This document shows positions 1 to 8,938 of a stretch of 61,730 nucleotides of DNA, piece after piece (position 1 is the first letter of the stretch; the number at the start of each line of letters is the position of its first letter). The translations under genes were made by a program, and so were the position numbers. This stretch comes from Planctomycetota bacterium. Lineage in GTDB: Bacteria; Planctomycetota; B15-G4; SIAN01. The notes under the pieces were generated by a model, which was not told the origin of the DNA, searched no databases, and was given only the letters and a program-made list of their open reading frames with translations. The DNA is taken from contig JAEUIC010000015.1 in NCBI GenBank assembly GCA_016795285.1, forward strand, positions 1 through 61,730, written 5' to 3'.

Positions 1-660
1 GTCACCGCCGGCAGCTGGGGCGACTTCTGGCTGCACGAGGGGTTCGCCACCTACGCCGAGGCGCTCTGGGTCGAGCACGTGCACGGGCTCGAGGTCGCCC
101 TCGACTTCATGCAGTCGAAGAAGGCGGGCATCGCCGAGCTCGCCACCGTCTACCGGCCGCGCCGCGCGACCGCCGCGAGCGCCTACGACACGCAGATGTA
201 CGACAAGGGGGCGTGGCTGCTCCACATGCTGCGCCACCTGATGGGCGATGCGCCGTTCTTCGCCGCGCTGAAGGACTTCGCCACCGACTCGCGCTGGCGC
301 ACGCAGACCTGCAGCAGCGCCGACTTCCAGGCCGCCTGCGAGAAGCGCCACGGCGCGTCGCTGCGCAGCTTCTTCCAGCCGTGGCTCTACGGCACCCGCT
401 GGCCGAGCTTCACGGTGAGGAAGCCGAAGCTCGAGGGGACCAAGGCGACCCTCTCGATCGAGTGCAAGGGAGCCGGGCAGTTCCGCTACGAGCTGCCGCT
501 CGACGTCGAGGCGACTTGCGAGGGCGGCGCGCTGCTGCGGCGCCGCTTCACCGTGGTGAGCGGCTCGAACAGCTTCGAGCTGGTCGGCGAGGCGCCGATC
601 GTCTCGGTGCGCTACCCGGGCTTCCGCTGGCTGCTCTGCGACGTGCGCGAAGTGCCGTGA
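1..660 (+). CDS. M1 family zinc metallopeptidase, C-terminal part (5' truncated)
   Basis: The frame is open from base 1, so the start and the HExxH zinc motif lie upstream of the window. The first visible residues contain GDFWLHEGFATYAEALW, which matches the M1 segment holding the third zinc ligand (Glu in W-L-x-E-G-F-A). About 45 residues on, MYDKGAWLLHMLR matches the catalytic-Tyr segment (Y-x-K-G). A beta-rich tail follows and ends at TGA 658-660. M1 enzymes remove N-terminal amino acids from peptides. The family is clear. Whether the protein is secreted cannot be judged without the N-terminus. The next gene is on the opposite strand, so this is the last gene of its transcript. Confidence 0.9.
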   Translation, partial: VTAGSWGDFWLHEGFATYAEALWVEHVHGLEVALDFMQSKKAGIAELATVYRPRRATAASAYDTQMYDKGAWLLHMLRHLMGDAPFFAALKDFATDSRWRTQTCSSADFQAACEKRHGASLRSFFQPWLYGTRWPSFTVRKPKLEGTKATLSIECKGAGQFRYELPLDVEATCEGGALLRRRFTVVSGSNSFELVGEAPIVSVRYPGFRWLLCDVREVP

Positions 661-682
661 GCGCGGCGGCGCGCTCGGCCGC

Positions 683-2494
683 TTAGCGCTGCGCGAAGGT
701 CGGGCAGAGGGTGGCGCCGCGTCCCGCGGAACCGGTGAGGACGACGCCGGTCGGCCCGTCGACGCGCGCGCCGAACAGCTCGAAGCGACCCGCGGTGCGC
801 TGGTCGGCCACGTAGAGCAGCTCGCTCGCGCCGCGCCACGCGATGCGGCACGCGTCGCTCGCCGGGTCGGGCAGCACGCCGTTCAGCCGGAAGCGGTCGA
901 CGCCGTCGGGCAGCGCGCTCCACGCCTCGTAGCTCCCCTCCACCGCGCCGTCGGCGAGCCAGGCGAGGCGCTGGCTGTCGGGCGACCAGTGGATCGCCCG
1001 CTCGTCGGCGGCGAAGCCGGGAGCGGCGGGATCGGGCGCGAAGAGGACGTCCTCGTCGGCGCTCGCGCTGCTGCGGCTCACCACGAAGAGGCTGCTGCCG
1101 TCGGCGCGCGCGCAGAAGAGCTCGAAGGTGTCGGTCGCGAACTCGTTGGCGACGTAGGCGATCCGCTGCGCGTCGGGCGACCACGAGAACGCCGCGACCC
1201 GCTGGCCCGGCAGCCGCAGCTGCGTGTTGATGCGGTCGTTCGCGGAGGGCGGCAGGGTCGGGTCGGCGACGTAGAGCTCGACGAGGCCGCTGGTCTCGAG
1301 GTCGCCGCGGAAGGCGATGCGCTGCGAGTCGGGCGACCAGGCGAAGGCGTCGCGCTCGCGATGGAGCACGTCGTGCGCGCCGCTCGCGCCGCGCTTCGAG
1401 ATCCGCTTGGCGTCGAAGTCGGGCGCCGTGGTGGCGGGGTCGCTGCACCAGAGCTCGACGCGCGCCGGATCGCGGCCGGTCGTCGCGTAGGCGATGCGGC
1501 TGCCGTCGGGCGAGAAGGCGAAGCGCAGCACGTCGGGCGGCGGCTCGCCGGGCGGGTGGCGCTGCGAGAGGCGCCGCTCGTCGCTGCCGTCGAGCGCGCT
1601 GCTGCGCAGCTCGTGGCCCGGCGGGTCGACGGAGGCACCGGGCGTGACGGAGCGCTCGACGAGGTAGGCGATGCGGCCGGCCTGCGCCGCGCCCGGCGCC
1701 CACTCGAACGGGAGCCACGGCAGCTCGAAGGCGCGCCCCATCGGCAGCCCGCGACTGTCTCCTTGCGACGGTGCGAGCCGGCGCGGCGCGCTCGCCTCGG
1801 CGTCGACGACCCAGAGCGCGAAACCGGGCTGCGCGGGATCGGCGGTGGCGCAGGCGAGGTGGCGCGAATCGGGGCTCCAGTGGAACGCGGCGCGCGACTC
1901 GGGCAGCAGGACGCTCACGGCGAAGGCGACCGGACCGGCCTCGTCGGGGAGCGCGAGGCGATGGTCGCTGCCGTCGGCGGCGGTGGTGAAGAGCTGCGGC
2001 ACGCCCGCGGTGCGCAGGTCGCCGACGAAGGCGAGGCGCGCCGAGTCGGGCGACCAGGCGAAGTCGCGCACGCGCTGTCCGTCGCCGAGGTCGGGATGCG
2101 CCTTGCTGGGCGCGACGTCGTAGCGCAGGTCGGCGATCCAGAGCTCCTCCACGACGGGGTTCGTGCGCGCGACGAGGAAGGCGACGCGCGCCCCATCGGG
2201 CGCGAGCGCGAAGCGCAGGACCGCCGCGCCGCCGATCAGCTCCGGCGAGAGCAGCACGGGAGGATCGCCGCTCGCCGAGAGGGCGAACAGTTCGACGACG
2301 CCGTCGTCTCGCAGGTCGGCCGCCGCCACGACGTCGACCGGCAGCGCGCGCGGCGTCGGCGTGCCGCCGGTGGAGCCGTCGCCGCGGTTGATCAACGTCG
2401 CGATGCCGCCGCCGCCGCAGCTCGCCGACAGCAGCTGCGCGGCGAGCAGCGCCGCCCAGGCTCCGCGCGAGCGGTCGCCGCTGCGTCGCCTCAT
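683..2494 (-). CDS. lipoprotein with TolB/WD40-like beta-propeller repeats
   Basis: 603 residues. The N-terminus has basic residues, a short hydrophobic stretch (AALLAAQLLSASC) and a lipobox-like Cys followed by glycines, so it is probably a lipoprotein. The rest is a series of blades carrying W-S-P-D-S-x-R-(I/L)-A motifs (FAWSPDSARLAFVGD, FHWSPDSRHLACA, FAWSPDSQRIAFRGD, IHWSPDSQRLAWLAD). This is the PD40/TolB-type propeller signature. The ATG at 2494 was chosen because it follows the upstream gene with an ATGA overlap and directly precedes the signal sequence; the frame is open further upstream without one. Probably a surface or periplasmic scaffold; ligand unknown. Confidence 0.85.
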   Translation of the reverse strand: MRRRSGDRSRGAWAALLAAQLLSASCGGGGIATLINRGDGSTGGTPTPRALPVDVVAAADLRDDGVVELFALSASGDPPVLLSPELIGGAAVLRFALAPDGARVAFLVARTNPVVEELWIADLRYDVAPSKAHPDLGDGQRVRDFAWSPDSARLAFVGDLRTAGVPQLFTTAADGSDHRLALPDEAGPVAFAVSVLLPESRAAFHWSPDSRHLACATADPAQPGFALWVVDAEASAPRRLAPSQGDSRGLPMGRAFELPWLPFEWAPGAAQAGRIAYLVERSVTPGASVDPPGHELRSSALDGSDERRLSQRHPPGEPPPDVLRFAFSPDGSRIAYATTGRDPARVELWCSDPATTAPDFDAKRISKRGASGAHDVLHRERDAFAWSPDSQRIAFRGDLETSGLVELYVADPTLPPSANDRINTQLRLPGQRVAAFSWSPDAQRIAYVANEFATDTFELFCARADGSSLFVVSRSSASADEDVLFAPDPAAPGFAADERAIHWSPDSQRLAWLADGAVEGSYEAWSALPDGVDRFRLNGVLPDPASDACRIAWRGASELLYVADQRTAGRFELFGARVDGPTGVVLTGSAGRGATLCPTFAQR

Positions 2495-3312
2495 GGCCCC
2501 TCCTCGTCGCCGGCCGCGCCGCCCTGCTCGGGCCGCTCCCATGCGCGGATGCGCGTCGCGATCTCCTGCGCGCCCGCGTCGACGAGCGCCTCGAGGACCT
2601 CGTCGGCGATCGCCTCCGGGTCGTCCTGGTCGAGCGCGGAGACGAAGTGCGGCGGGATCAGCAGCGTCATCATGTAGGGCAGCACGCCGTCGTTGCGGTC
2701 GATGAAGTCGGTCGAGACCGGCTTCTCGCCCACCGCGAGCGAACCGAGCGGCCGATCGCTGCGCGCGATCCCCTCGAAGAGGGCGAGCTCGAGCTCGACC
2801 GGCGAGGCGTGCTCGTAGTCGTCGATGAAGAGCGACGGGATGCCGACCAGCAGCCACCCCACCGTGCCGGCGATCGCGCCGCCGAGCTTGTTCTGCGCCT
2901 GCGCGTCGCGCCGCTTCACGCGCGCGACGACGGCGAGCTGCGGCGGCGGCTCCTGATCCCACGCGAAGTCGAGGTCGTCGGCGAACGGGCGGGCGAGCAG
3001 CTGCGTCGTGCCGCGTCCGCAGCGCGCCTCGAGGGCGGCGTGGAGTCGTTGCGAGAGGCGATCGTCGAGGCACGGCGCGAGGATCGCATTCGTGACGGCG
3101 TCGTCGTCCTCGGCTGCGGCCCCCGGCGCGCGCAGCGCCCGCGCGTCGACGCGGAAGAGCGCCACGCGCGAGCGGATCGGTCCGGCGTCGGGCGTCGCGG
3201 GCTCGAAGTCGTTCGCGCTGCCAGCGCAGCCGGCGACCGCGCCAGAGCTGGCGAGGAGCACGAGCGCGGCGATTCGGCGCGCGAAGCGGCGGGGGTTGCT
3301 GCGCAGGCCCAT
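2491..3312 (-). CDS. putative lipoprotein of unknown function
   Basis: 273 residues. The start at 3312 gives a basic N-terminus, a hydrophobic core (IAALVLLASSGAVAGC) and a lipobox-type Cys, so a lipoprotein is likely. The frame is open upstream but those residues are Arg/Pro-rich and overlap the previous gene. A middle segment (GGAIAGTVGWLLVGIPSLFIDD) is hydrophobic and could be a membrane hairpin. The body contains ALFRVDAR and VVARVKRRDAQ, recalling lipoproteins that build or bind envelope complexes, but I do not recognise the family. The stop overlaps the start of the propeller lipoprotein and the start is one base from the kinase-FGE stop, so the three genes are probably cotranscribed. 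Confidence 0.75.
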   Translation of the reverse strand: MGLRSNPRRFARRIAALVLLASSGAVAGCAGSANDFEPATPDAGPIRSRVALFRVDARALRAPGAAAEDDDAVTNAILAPCLDDRLSQRLHAALEARCGRGTTQLLARPFADDLDFAWDQEPPPQLAVVARVKRRDAQAQNKLGGAIAGTVGWLLVGIPSLFIDDYEHASPVELELALFEGIARSDRPLGSLAVGEKPVSTDFIDRNDGVLPYMMTLLIPPHFVSALDQDDPEAIADEVLEALVDAGAQEIATRIRAWERPEQGGAAGDEEGP

Positions 3313-3313
3313 C

Positions 3314-5938
3314 TCAGCGACTCCCCTCGAGGCGGAAGATCGGACGGAAGCCGCGTGACGCGCCGGGTCCGTCCTGGAACGACTCCTGCTGGTCGGCTTG
3401 GCAGCGCGCCGGCGCGGTGTGGCAGCTCCCGCCGCCATAGGGGCGCACCACCGGCTCGGCGGGTTGCTGCGCGATCAGCGCGGGGAACGACTCGTCCTCG
3501 CGCAGGCACGCCTCCCAGACGTTGCCGAGCACGTCGAAGAGGCCGAACGGGTTCGGACGCAGCGTCGCGACCGGTTGCCGCTCGCCGCCGGCGTTGGCGT
3601 TGAACCAGGCGCACTCGGCGAGCCGCTCGCCCATCGTCGCGGCCTCCGCGTCGCTCGCGCCGCCGCGCGCGAACCAGCGCCACTCGCTGCCGTAGGGCAG
3701 CTCGAGCCCCATCGCCGCGCAGAAGTCGACGATCTCGCGACCGCTGCGATTCACCACCGGCAACGCGTCGTTCGCCTCGGCCGGCAGCGCGTCGGGAGCG
3801 AAGCGGCGCCACGCCGCGTGGGTGCACTCGGTCGTCGCGACCAGCAACCGATCGGTCGCGTCGGGCGGCGAGCGGCGGCGCGGCAAGCCGGCGTCGGCGC
3901 GCCGATCGCGGTAACCGGGCAGGTCGTCGATCAGCGCCGCGGGCGGCGCGAGTTCGACGAACTCGAGGCCGCTCTTCTCATGGCGCCAGCGCGGGCGTCC
4001 GTCGGGCGACTCGAGCGGCGTGAACCCGGCGGCGGCGAGTTCGGCGTCGACCGGCGACGGCGCGGCAGCGGGCGGCGGTTCGACGGCAGTGGGTTCGATG
4101 GCGGGCGGTTCGCGCGGCGCCTCGGGAGGCGACGCGAGCGGCGCAGCGGCGGCGGGCGGGGTCGACTCCGGCCCGCGTGCCGGCGGCAGGTCGCGCGCGG
4201 GCGGCGGCGGATTGCGGATCTCGAAGGCGGCGAGCACGGTGCCGTCGAGTCGCTCGAAGGAGAGGAGGAGCCGATCGACTTCCGGCGGCAGTTCGACGTC
4301 GACGGCGAAGCGGCCGTCGCGCAGCGCCACCGGACGCGGCGCCACGCCCGCCGAGCTGCGCAGCTGCAGCAGCTCGACGCGCGGCGGCGTGAGGGCGCCG
4401 CACAGCGTCGCGCGCCGCTCGTCGGCGAAGAGCGGCGAACACTCCTCGAGGGCGAGCTGCAGCGCATCGGCCTCGGCGACGAAGGCGTCCACTCGCGCCG
4501 CTGCGGCGCTGAAGCTCTCGATCGCGACCGAAGCGAAGACCTCCTCGCTCAGGTCGCCGAGCGACTGCTCCCACGCCGCGCGCGCCGCCGCGAACTCGCG
4601 CGCCCGCGCGTACCCCTCGCTCCCGGCGAGCGGCCACGGCACGAGCGGCGCTGCCGCGATGCGCGCGCGCAGCCGCTCGCGCCGCAGCGGATCGGCCGGC
4701 GTCGGGGGGGCGTTGCGCGGAGCCGTCTCCTTGGCAGCGGCGACGCGCGGCGGGCTGCCGACGGGAGCGGGCGGCGAGTGGCGCGTCGCGCTCCACGCAT
4801 CGAACGCGATCCCGGCGCCGATCAGCACCACCGCAACGACGAAGAGCGCGCGCGTCGAGCGCCAACTCGCGGGCCGCGGCGCGACGGTCGCAGCGGGTGG
4901 CACGGTCGCCACCGGCAGCGCCGCCGGCGCAACGATCGGCGCCACGCTCGCGACCACCAGCGGCGGCGCGGGCGGCGACGGCGGCGCGGGCAGCTCGACC
5001 ACCAGCGCTGGAAGTGGCGCCGGTTGCGGTTCCGGTGGTGGCGGCGGCGGTGGCGCAGCGAGTTCGACGGGTGCGGCAACGGGCGGCGGTTCGACCACTC
5101 GCTCGGCGACGGCGCGCGCGAGCGCCGTGACGGCCGGGCCGACCGCAGGTGGATCGCTGGCGCGGCGCGCGGCGAACGGGCGCCGCTCGGCGAAGGCGCC
5201 TTCGCGCACCGCTTCGGCGAAATCGCGGCAGCTCGCGAACGGATGGAGCGGATCGCGCGTGAGCGCCGCCATCACCGTCGTCGTCAGCTTCTCGGAGAGG
5301 TCGCCGCGCCGCTGCGCCAGAGCGACCGGCGCGGCCCCCTCCGCTGCGACGCCCGCGAGCACCGCGTAGAGCGCCGCGGCGAGGTCGCGCAGGTCGTCGC
5401 GCGGCTCGAGCGGCGCGCGATCGAGCGACGGGCGTTCGAGCTGCGCGAAGCCGAGATCGGCGAGGCAGGCGTTGCCGCCGCTGTCGAAGAGGATCGACTC
5501 GGGCGAAACGTCGCCGTGCACCACGCCGCGCGCATGGCAGAAGTCGAGCGCCGCCGCGATGTCGCGCGTCCAGCCGACCACCGCGAAGGGCGGCGGCAAG
5601 CGGCCGTCGCGGCCGGCGACGCGATCGGCGAGCGTGCCGCCGGGAAGCATTGGACGCACCACGAAGGGGCGCTCGGCGAAGAGGCCGAGGTCGAGCGGCT
5701 TCACCAGCGCGCGATGGTCGAGCCGCGCCAGCGCGCGCAGCTGCCGCTCGCACTGCTCGCGCGCGGCGTCGTCGGCGACCAACGGCGCATGCGGGAAGGC
5801 GATCACCACGTCGCTCTGCAGCCGCGTGTCTTCGGCGGCGAGGAGCGTGGCGTAGCGGCCGCGGCGCTGCTCGCCGCGGATCACGTAACGGTCGAGGAGA
5901 AGCTCCCCGACGACGGCGCCTGGTGGCACACCCTGCAC
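3314..5938 (-). CDS. membrane protein: degenerate Ser/Thr kinase domain fused to FGE-sulfatase domain
   Basis: About 874 residues from the GTG at 5938. The frame stays open to 6067, but that extension overlaps the upstream gene; GTG 5929 is also possible. Order: kinase-like domain (about residues 15-265), a Pro/Ala/Val-rich linker, one membrane segment (about 360-378), a Pro-rich region, then a C-terminal formylglycine-generating-enzyme/sulfatase-modifying domain (about 690-874: GSEWRWFARGG, FGLFDVLGNVWEACL, ending in GASRGFRPIF). The kinase domain looks inactive. The VAIK Lys is Ala (VVIA, about 47), HRDLKPEN reads HGDVSPES (141-148), and DFG is DLG. An inside kinase domain and an outside FGE domain fit a signalling or scaffold role. 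Coupled to two lipoprotein genes downstream. Confidence 0.85.
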   Translation of the reverse strand: MQGVPPGAVVGELLLDRYVIRGEQRRGRYATLLAAEDTRLQSDVVIAFPHAPLVADDAAREQCERQLRALARLDHRALVKPLDLGLFAERPFVVRPMLPGGTLADRVAGRDGRLPPPFAVVGWTRDIAAALDFCHARGVVHGDVSPESILFDSGGNACLADLGFAQLERPSLDRAPLEPRDDLRDLAAALYAVLAGVAAEGAAPVALAQRRGDLSEKLTTTVMAALTRDPLHPFASCRDFAEAVREGAFAERRPFAARRASDPPAVGPAVTALARAVAERVVEPPPVAAPVELAAPPPPPPPEPQPAPLPALVVELPAPPSPPAPPLVVASVAPIVAPAALPVATVPPAATVAPRPASWRSTRALFVVAVVLIGAGIAFDAWSATRHSPPAPVGSPPRVAAAKETAPRNAPPTPADPLRRERLRARIAAAPLVPWPLAGSEGYARAREFAAARAAWEQSLGDLSEEVFASVAIESFSAAAARVDAFVAEADALQLALEECSPLFADERRATLCGALTPPRVELLQLRSSAGVAPRPVALRDGRFAVDVELPPEVDRLLLSFERLDGTVLAAFEIRNPPPPARDLPPARGPESTPPAAAAPLASPPEAPREPPAIEPTAVEPPPAAAPSPVDAELAAAGFTPLESPDGRPRWRHEKSGLEFVELAPPAALIDDLPGYRDRRADAGLPRRRSPPDATDRLLVATTECTHAAWRRFAPDALPAEANDALPVVNRSGREIVDFCAAMGLELPYGSEWRWFARGGASDAEAATMGERLAECAWFNANAGGERQPVATLRPNPFGLFDVLGNVWEACLREDESFPALIAQQPAEPVVRPYGGGSCHTAPARCQADQQESFQDGPGASRGFRPIFRLEGSR

Positions 5939-5990
5939 GGACGACCCCTGTCTTCCCGACTCCTGCTCGCGCTCAAGACGCCGCCGCGCG

Positions 5991-6584
5991 TCAGCGCTTG
6001 CGCGCCTCTTCCGCGACCGCCGCGGCGCGCTCGCCGCTGGTGGCGCGGCCGCTCGTGGCGCCGCCACCCGGCGCGCTGGCGGCTGCCGAGTTGGCGCTGC
6101 GTCCCATCGCCGCGCCCGTCGCCGCCGCGCTCGTCCCGCCGACGCGGAAGAGCACGAGCCGGCTCGTGCCGTCGACGACGACGTCGCGCGCCTCGACCAT
6201 CTCGATGGCGAGCGGGCCGAACAGGTCGACCGCGCCGTGCAGCGCGTCGGAGAAGCGGCGGGCCACCAGCACGAGGCGCGGATCGGTCCCGAAGGTGACC
6301 CCCTTGCTCGGGAAGAGGCGATCGAGCAGGTGCCACATGCGCCGGATGTCGGCCAGCACGCAGAGGCTGCGGCCGAGCAGCGCGTCAGCGCCGCCGCTCC
6401 CCTCGCCGAGCACCACCACCGCCCGCCCTTCGCGATCGGCCAGCACCAGGTCGAGCTCGACGCCGGGCGTGAGGCGCAGGCCGACGTCGATCACCTTCAG
6501 CCCCGGCTCGAGCAGCTCGGGCTCCTCGGCCAGCGCCTGCAGCGAGAGCGCCGCGTCGCGATCGTTCGATCCGGGGTGGAGCAT
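5991..6584 (-). CDS. hypothetical protein with possible PD-(D/E)XK nuclease-like core
   Basis: 197 residues from ATG 6584. The first 130 residues are compact. ELDLVLADREGRAVVVLGEG resembles the strand-turn-strand of the restriction-endonuclease-like fold (E/D-L-x-L....V-x-x-G-E), and DPRLVLVARRFSD resembles the following conserved strand. A Lys is absent where the canonical E-x-K would be, so activity is doubtful. The last 50 residues are Ala/Gly/Ser-rich and low in complexity. It lies directly upstream of the kinase-FGE gene on the same strand and is probably the first gene of that transcript. The fold assignment is tentative; that it is a gene is fairly likely from the codon bias and spacing. 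Confidence 0.6.
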   Translation of the reverse strand: MLHPGSNDRDAALSLQALAEEPELLEPGLKVIDVGLRLTPGVELDLVLADREGRAVVVLGEGSGGADALLGRSLCVLADIRRMWHLLDRLFPSKGVTFGTDPRLVLVARRFSDALHGAVDLFGPLAIEMVEARDVVVDGTSRLVLFRVGGTSAAATGAAMGRSANSAAASAPGGGATSGRATSGERAAAVAEEARKR

Positions 6585-6800
6585 GGTGAGTGCCTCGAGG
6601 GGGTGGACCCGGCGAGCGGGGAGCGCCGGGGCGCTCGCCGTTCGACGCCCCGCCGCCCGGGGGCGGCAGGACGAGGCGGGATTGTAGTCGCGCCAGGGGA
6701 ATCCCGGGGGGTGGTCGGCGGGCGGTGTCGGCGGGCACTTGGCGGGTTGCGGGCCGTACCTCGATTCGGTCGTCGTGCCGTTCCCCGCCGGAGCGCTCCG

Positions 6801-7526
6801 ATGGATCGCGAGATCGAGCGATCGATTGCCGCCTTGCGGCCGTTCGAGTGGCTCGGTGCCCCCGGGCGGGTCGTCTCGCTCGCGCTCGAGTCAGAGAAGC
6901 GCGCGATCCGGCAGGAGGAGATTCGCGTGCAACGGCGCGACGCGCGCTACGGACTCGTCGACGACGCGGCGTACCACGCCACTTACGGAGGGCGCGACGT
7001 CGAGTGCGTTTGCGCGCGTTCGATCCAGTCCGGCGAGCGGCTCGGCCATCTGCGCCTGCGCAAGAGGATGCGCCTCGACGACTTCCCGAACCTCGGAGCG
7101 CTCGCAGAGATCCCCGCGCGTCAGGTGCTCGATGTCGGCGGGCACATCGGCTACTCGAACGGCCCTCGGCGCGAGCTCCACGACGCTCTCTTCGCGTTCA
7201 CCGTACGCCTTGCGGTCGCCGGCGGGATCCGCCTCTTCTATTCGCAGTGCCGTCCAGAGCAGCTCCACCGATTCGAGCCGATCGGCTTCGTCGGTCGGTC
7301 CGAGGAGTTCGAGGTGCGAGGCTGGGAGGGGCGCTGGTGCGCCATGGCGCTCGATCTCGACGAATTCGCGTCCGCGATCGGCGGTTGCGTCGACGGCGGA
7401 TCGGTCGTCGAGTCCGCGTTGCCGAAACGGGTCGAGCGCGCCCGCTGGTCGCTGGTGGCGCGCGCGTTCGACCCGTCGACGTGGCGACGGCGCGAAGCGT
7501 CCGCCGGTGAACCGTCAGCCGCTTGA
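6801..7526 (+). CDS. hypothetical protein, possibly GNAT-fold acyltransferase-like
   Basis: 241 residues from ATG 6801. The frame is open far upstream, but that part is antisense to the previous gene. The layout recalls N-acyl amino acid synthase/GNAT-like proteins: an Arg-rich early part (EEIRVQRRDARYGLVDD), a strand reporting the substrate (CARSIQSGERLGHLRLR), then ALFAFTVRLAVAGGIRLFYSQCRPEQLHRFEPIGF, a helix-strand unit followed by a segment like GNAT motif B. No acetyl-CoA P-loop (Q/R-x-x-G-x-G/A) is visible, so the assignment is weak. Codon bias is milder than in its neighbours. It stands alone between a divergent gene and the DUF1801 gene. Confidence 0.6.
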   Translation: MDREIERSIAALRPFEWLGAPGRVVSLALESEKRAIRQEEIRVQRRDARYGLVDDAAYHATYGGRDVECVCARSIQSGERLGHLRLRKRMRLDDFPNLGALAEIPARQVLDVGGHIGYSNGPRRELHDALFAFTVRLAVAGGIRLFYSQCRPEQLHRFEPIGFVGRSEEFEVRGWEGRWCAMALDLDEFASAIGGCVDGGSVVESALPKRVERARWSLVARAFDPSTWRRREASAGEPSAA

Positions 7527-7587
7527 GCAGGCGGCATGGAACACCTCCTGTCGCGCGGCTACGGTGGCCGCGATTGGAGATCCGCCC

Positions 7588-8097
7588 GTGACGACCGCCG
7601 CAACGCAACTGGCCGAGTTCTTCGCGAAGTACGAGCCGGCGATCGCGCGGCTCGGCAAGGCGCTGCGCACGAAGTTGCGCGCGCGGCTGCCCGGCCTGAC
7701 CGAGGTCGTCTACTGGTACGAGCGGCAGCAATCGCTGGTGATCGCCTACTCGCCGACCGAGCAGGGCTACGCATCCGTCTGCACGCTCTCGCTCTACCCG
7801 GAGCAGGTGAAGCTCTTCTTCGCGGGCGGTCCGCAGTTGGCGAAGGCCGATCCCGGGAAGCTGCTGCAAGGCAGCGGCAAGCTGGTGCGCTTCGTCCCGA
7901 TGGCCAAGGCCTCCGACCTCGATCGCCCCGAGATCGAGGCGCTGCTGGCGGCCGCGCTCGAGCTTGCGAAGGTGCGTCCCGCCGCCGGCGCGAAGGGGGC
8001 ACTGGTGCTGAAGGCGGAGTCGCAGAAGAAGCGGGCGGTGCGCGCCAGCAAGTCGGCGAGCGCGGCGGCACGGAAGAGGCCGAAGAGCGCTCGCTGA
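7588..8097 (+). CDS. DUF1801 domain protein
   Basis: 169 residues. Start GTG 7588 was chosen because GGAGA lies 7-8 bases upstream; an in-frame GTG at 7564 is less likely. The core has the DUF1801 pattern: a helical N-terminus, TEVVYWYERQQSLVIAYSP (the small aromatic-rich beta sheet), VCTLSLYPEQVKLFFAGG and GKLVRFVPMAKASDLD near the end. The tail is Lys/Ala/Arg-rich, like histone-type tails, and might bind nucleic acid. Proteins of this fold are small, soluble and of uncertain role. The gene ends 64 bases before the left edge of the island and so is the last ordinary chromosomal gene on that side. Confidence 0.75.
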   Translation: MTTAATQLAEFFAKYEPAIARLGKALRTKLRARLPGLTEVVYWYERQQSLVIAYSPTEQGYASVCTLSLYPEQVKLFFAGGPQLAKADPGKLLQGSGKLVRFVPMAKASDLDRPEIEALLAAALELAKVRPAAGAKGALVLKAESQKKRAVRASKSASAAARKRPKSAR

Positions 8098-8161
8098 CCG
8101 TCGCCGAGCGGCGCGGACGAGCCGCTCCAGCGAATGCCGCAGATCGAGTGGACGCACGCAA

Positions 8162-8209
8162 TGGTCGGGGCGGCCCGATTTGAACGGGTGACCTCTTGCT
8201 CCCAAGGCA
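8162..8209. repeat. attL: 48-bp duplicate of the 3' half of tRNA-Pro
   Basis: Exact copy of 18190-18237. It begins with the complement of the CCA end and runs into the anticodon loop, then diverges (ggtcag here, agcgct at the tRNA). It holds only the 3' half of a tRNA, so it is an attachment-site remnant and not a functional gene. Confidence 0.93.
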
Positions 8210-8336
8210 GGTCAGCAACGCCGCGCTCGCGGTCCGAAGGTCCTTGTGGGAACGGAACTTACGAACCGACGACGAAGTTGCAAGCGCGAGCAAGGCCGCG
8301 CGAGCCGTCGCGGGGAGTTGCGGTAGCAGCCGCCAA

Positions 8337-8358
8337 GAATCCGGTAGTTACCGGATTC
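8337..8358. repeat. 22-bp near-palindrome, left copy
   Basis: Arms GAATCCGGTA and TACCGGATTC separated by two bases. The same 22 bases occur at 18094-18115. One copy lies 127 bases inside attL and the other 74 bases outside the recombinase start. Symmetry, duplication and location suggest a binding site for the recombinase or an accessory protein (arm-type site). A stem-loop role is also possible. Confidence 0.8.
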
Positions 8359-8395
8359 GGCGGAAGGCGCAGCTGGGCCGTGCGATGGCGAGCGG

Positions 8396-8938
8396 TCAGC
8401 GGTCGGTGAGGTAGCCGGTGAGGTTGCACGAGACCGTCGCGTCGATGCCGTCGTCGCGCGGATCGCTTACGTTCGTGTACCTGATGCTGACTTGCGAACC
8501 CGGACGAAACGCCTTTCCGGTCACAGAGATCAGCGGGATATGTGCCTCGCCCCAGGACCATGGACCGCTGGGAGAAAAGGACCGATCGGCCTTGAAGTGA
8601 ACCCCTGGGTTCCCAGTGGACTCTCCCACCATCGTGGTGAACGTTCCGAGGAAGTCCTCGCCAAGTTCGAGATGCGACCATGAACCGCTGCCCTCAGCGT
8701 CGAATCGGAAGTCGGTCAAGACGAGCCACTTGTCAGTCGGCACGTCGAAGGTCTTCACGATGTCTCCGTCTTGGACGCCAGCGACCGCCAATCGCACGCT
8801 GACGATGTCCTGCGGCTCCGGGGGCCACGCGCGGCTCTTCGTCGTCCTCGCCTGCGCGCCAGCGCGCTCGACGATGAGCCCTCCCAGCAGCAACCCGACG
8901 ACGAGCAGCGCCGCGCCGACAGCGTTCGAACGGTTCAT
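8396..8938 (-). CDS. secreted hypothetical protein (island cargo)
   Basis: 180 residues from ATG 8938. The N-terminus MNRSNAVGAALLVVGLLLGG is a strong signal peptide or membrane anchor, with possible cleavage after AGA/AQA near residue 28. The mature part is beta-rich with alternating polar and aromatic residues (DKWLVLTDFRFDAEGSGSWSHLELGEDF) and ends with VSIRYTNVSDPRDD and CNLTGYLTDR, like small envelope beta-sandwich proteins. No family is recognised. It is the first gene inside the left end of the island, pointing toward attL. Its G+C content is close to the host's, unlike the next genes. Confidence 0.7.
   Translation of the reverse strand: MNRSNAVGAALLVVGLLLGGLIVERAGAQARTTKSRAWPPEPQDIVSVRLAVAGVQDGDIVKTFDVPTDKWLVLTDFRFDAEGSGSWSHLELGEDFLGTFTTMVGESTGNPGVHFKADRSFSPSGPWSWGEAHIPLISVTGKAFRPGSQVSIRYTNVSDPRDDGIDATVSCNLTGYLTDR

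Noticed and set aside
8162..8209. A second tRNA-Pro gene at the left end of the island
   Set aside because: Only the 3' half is present; sequence after 8209 cannot form the D arm or the 5' acceptor strand. It is an attachment-site duplicate.
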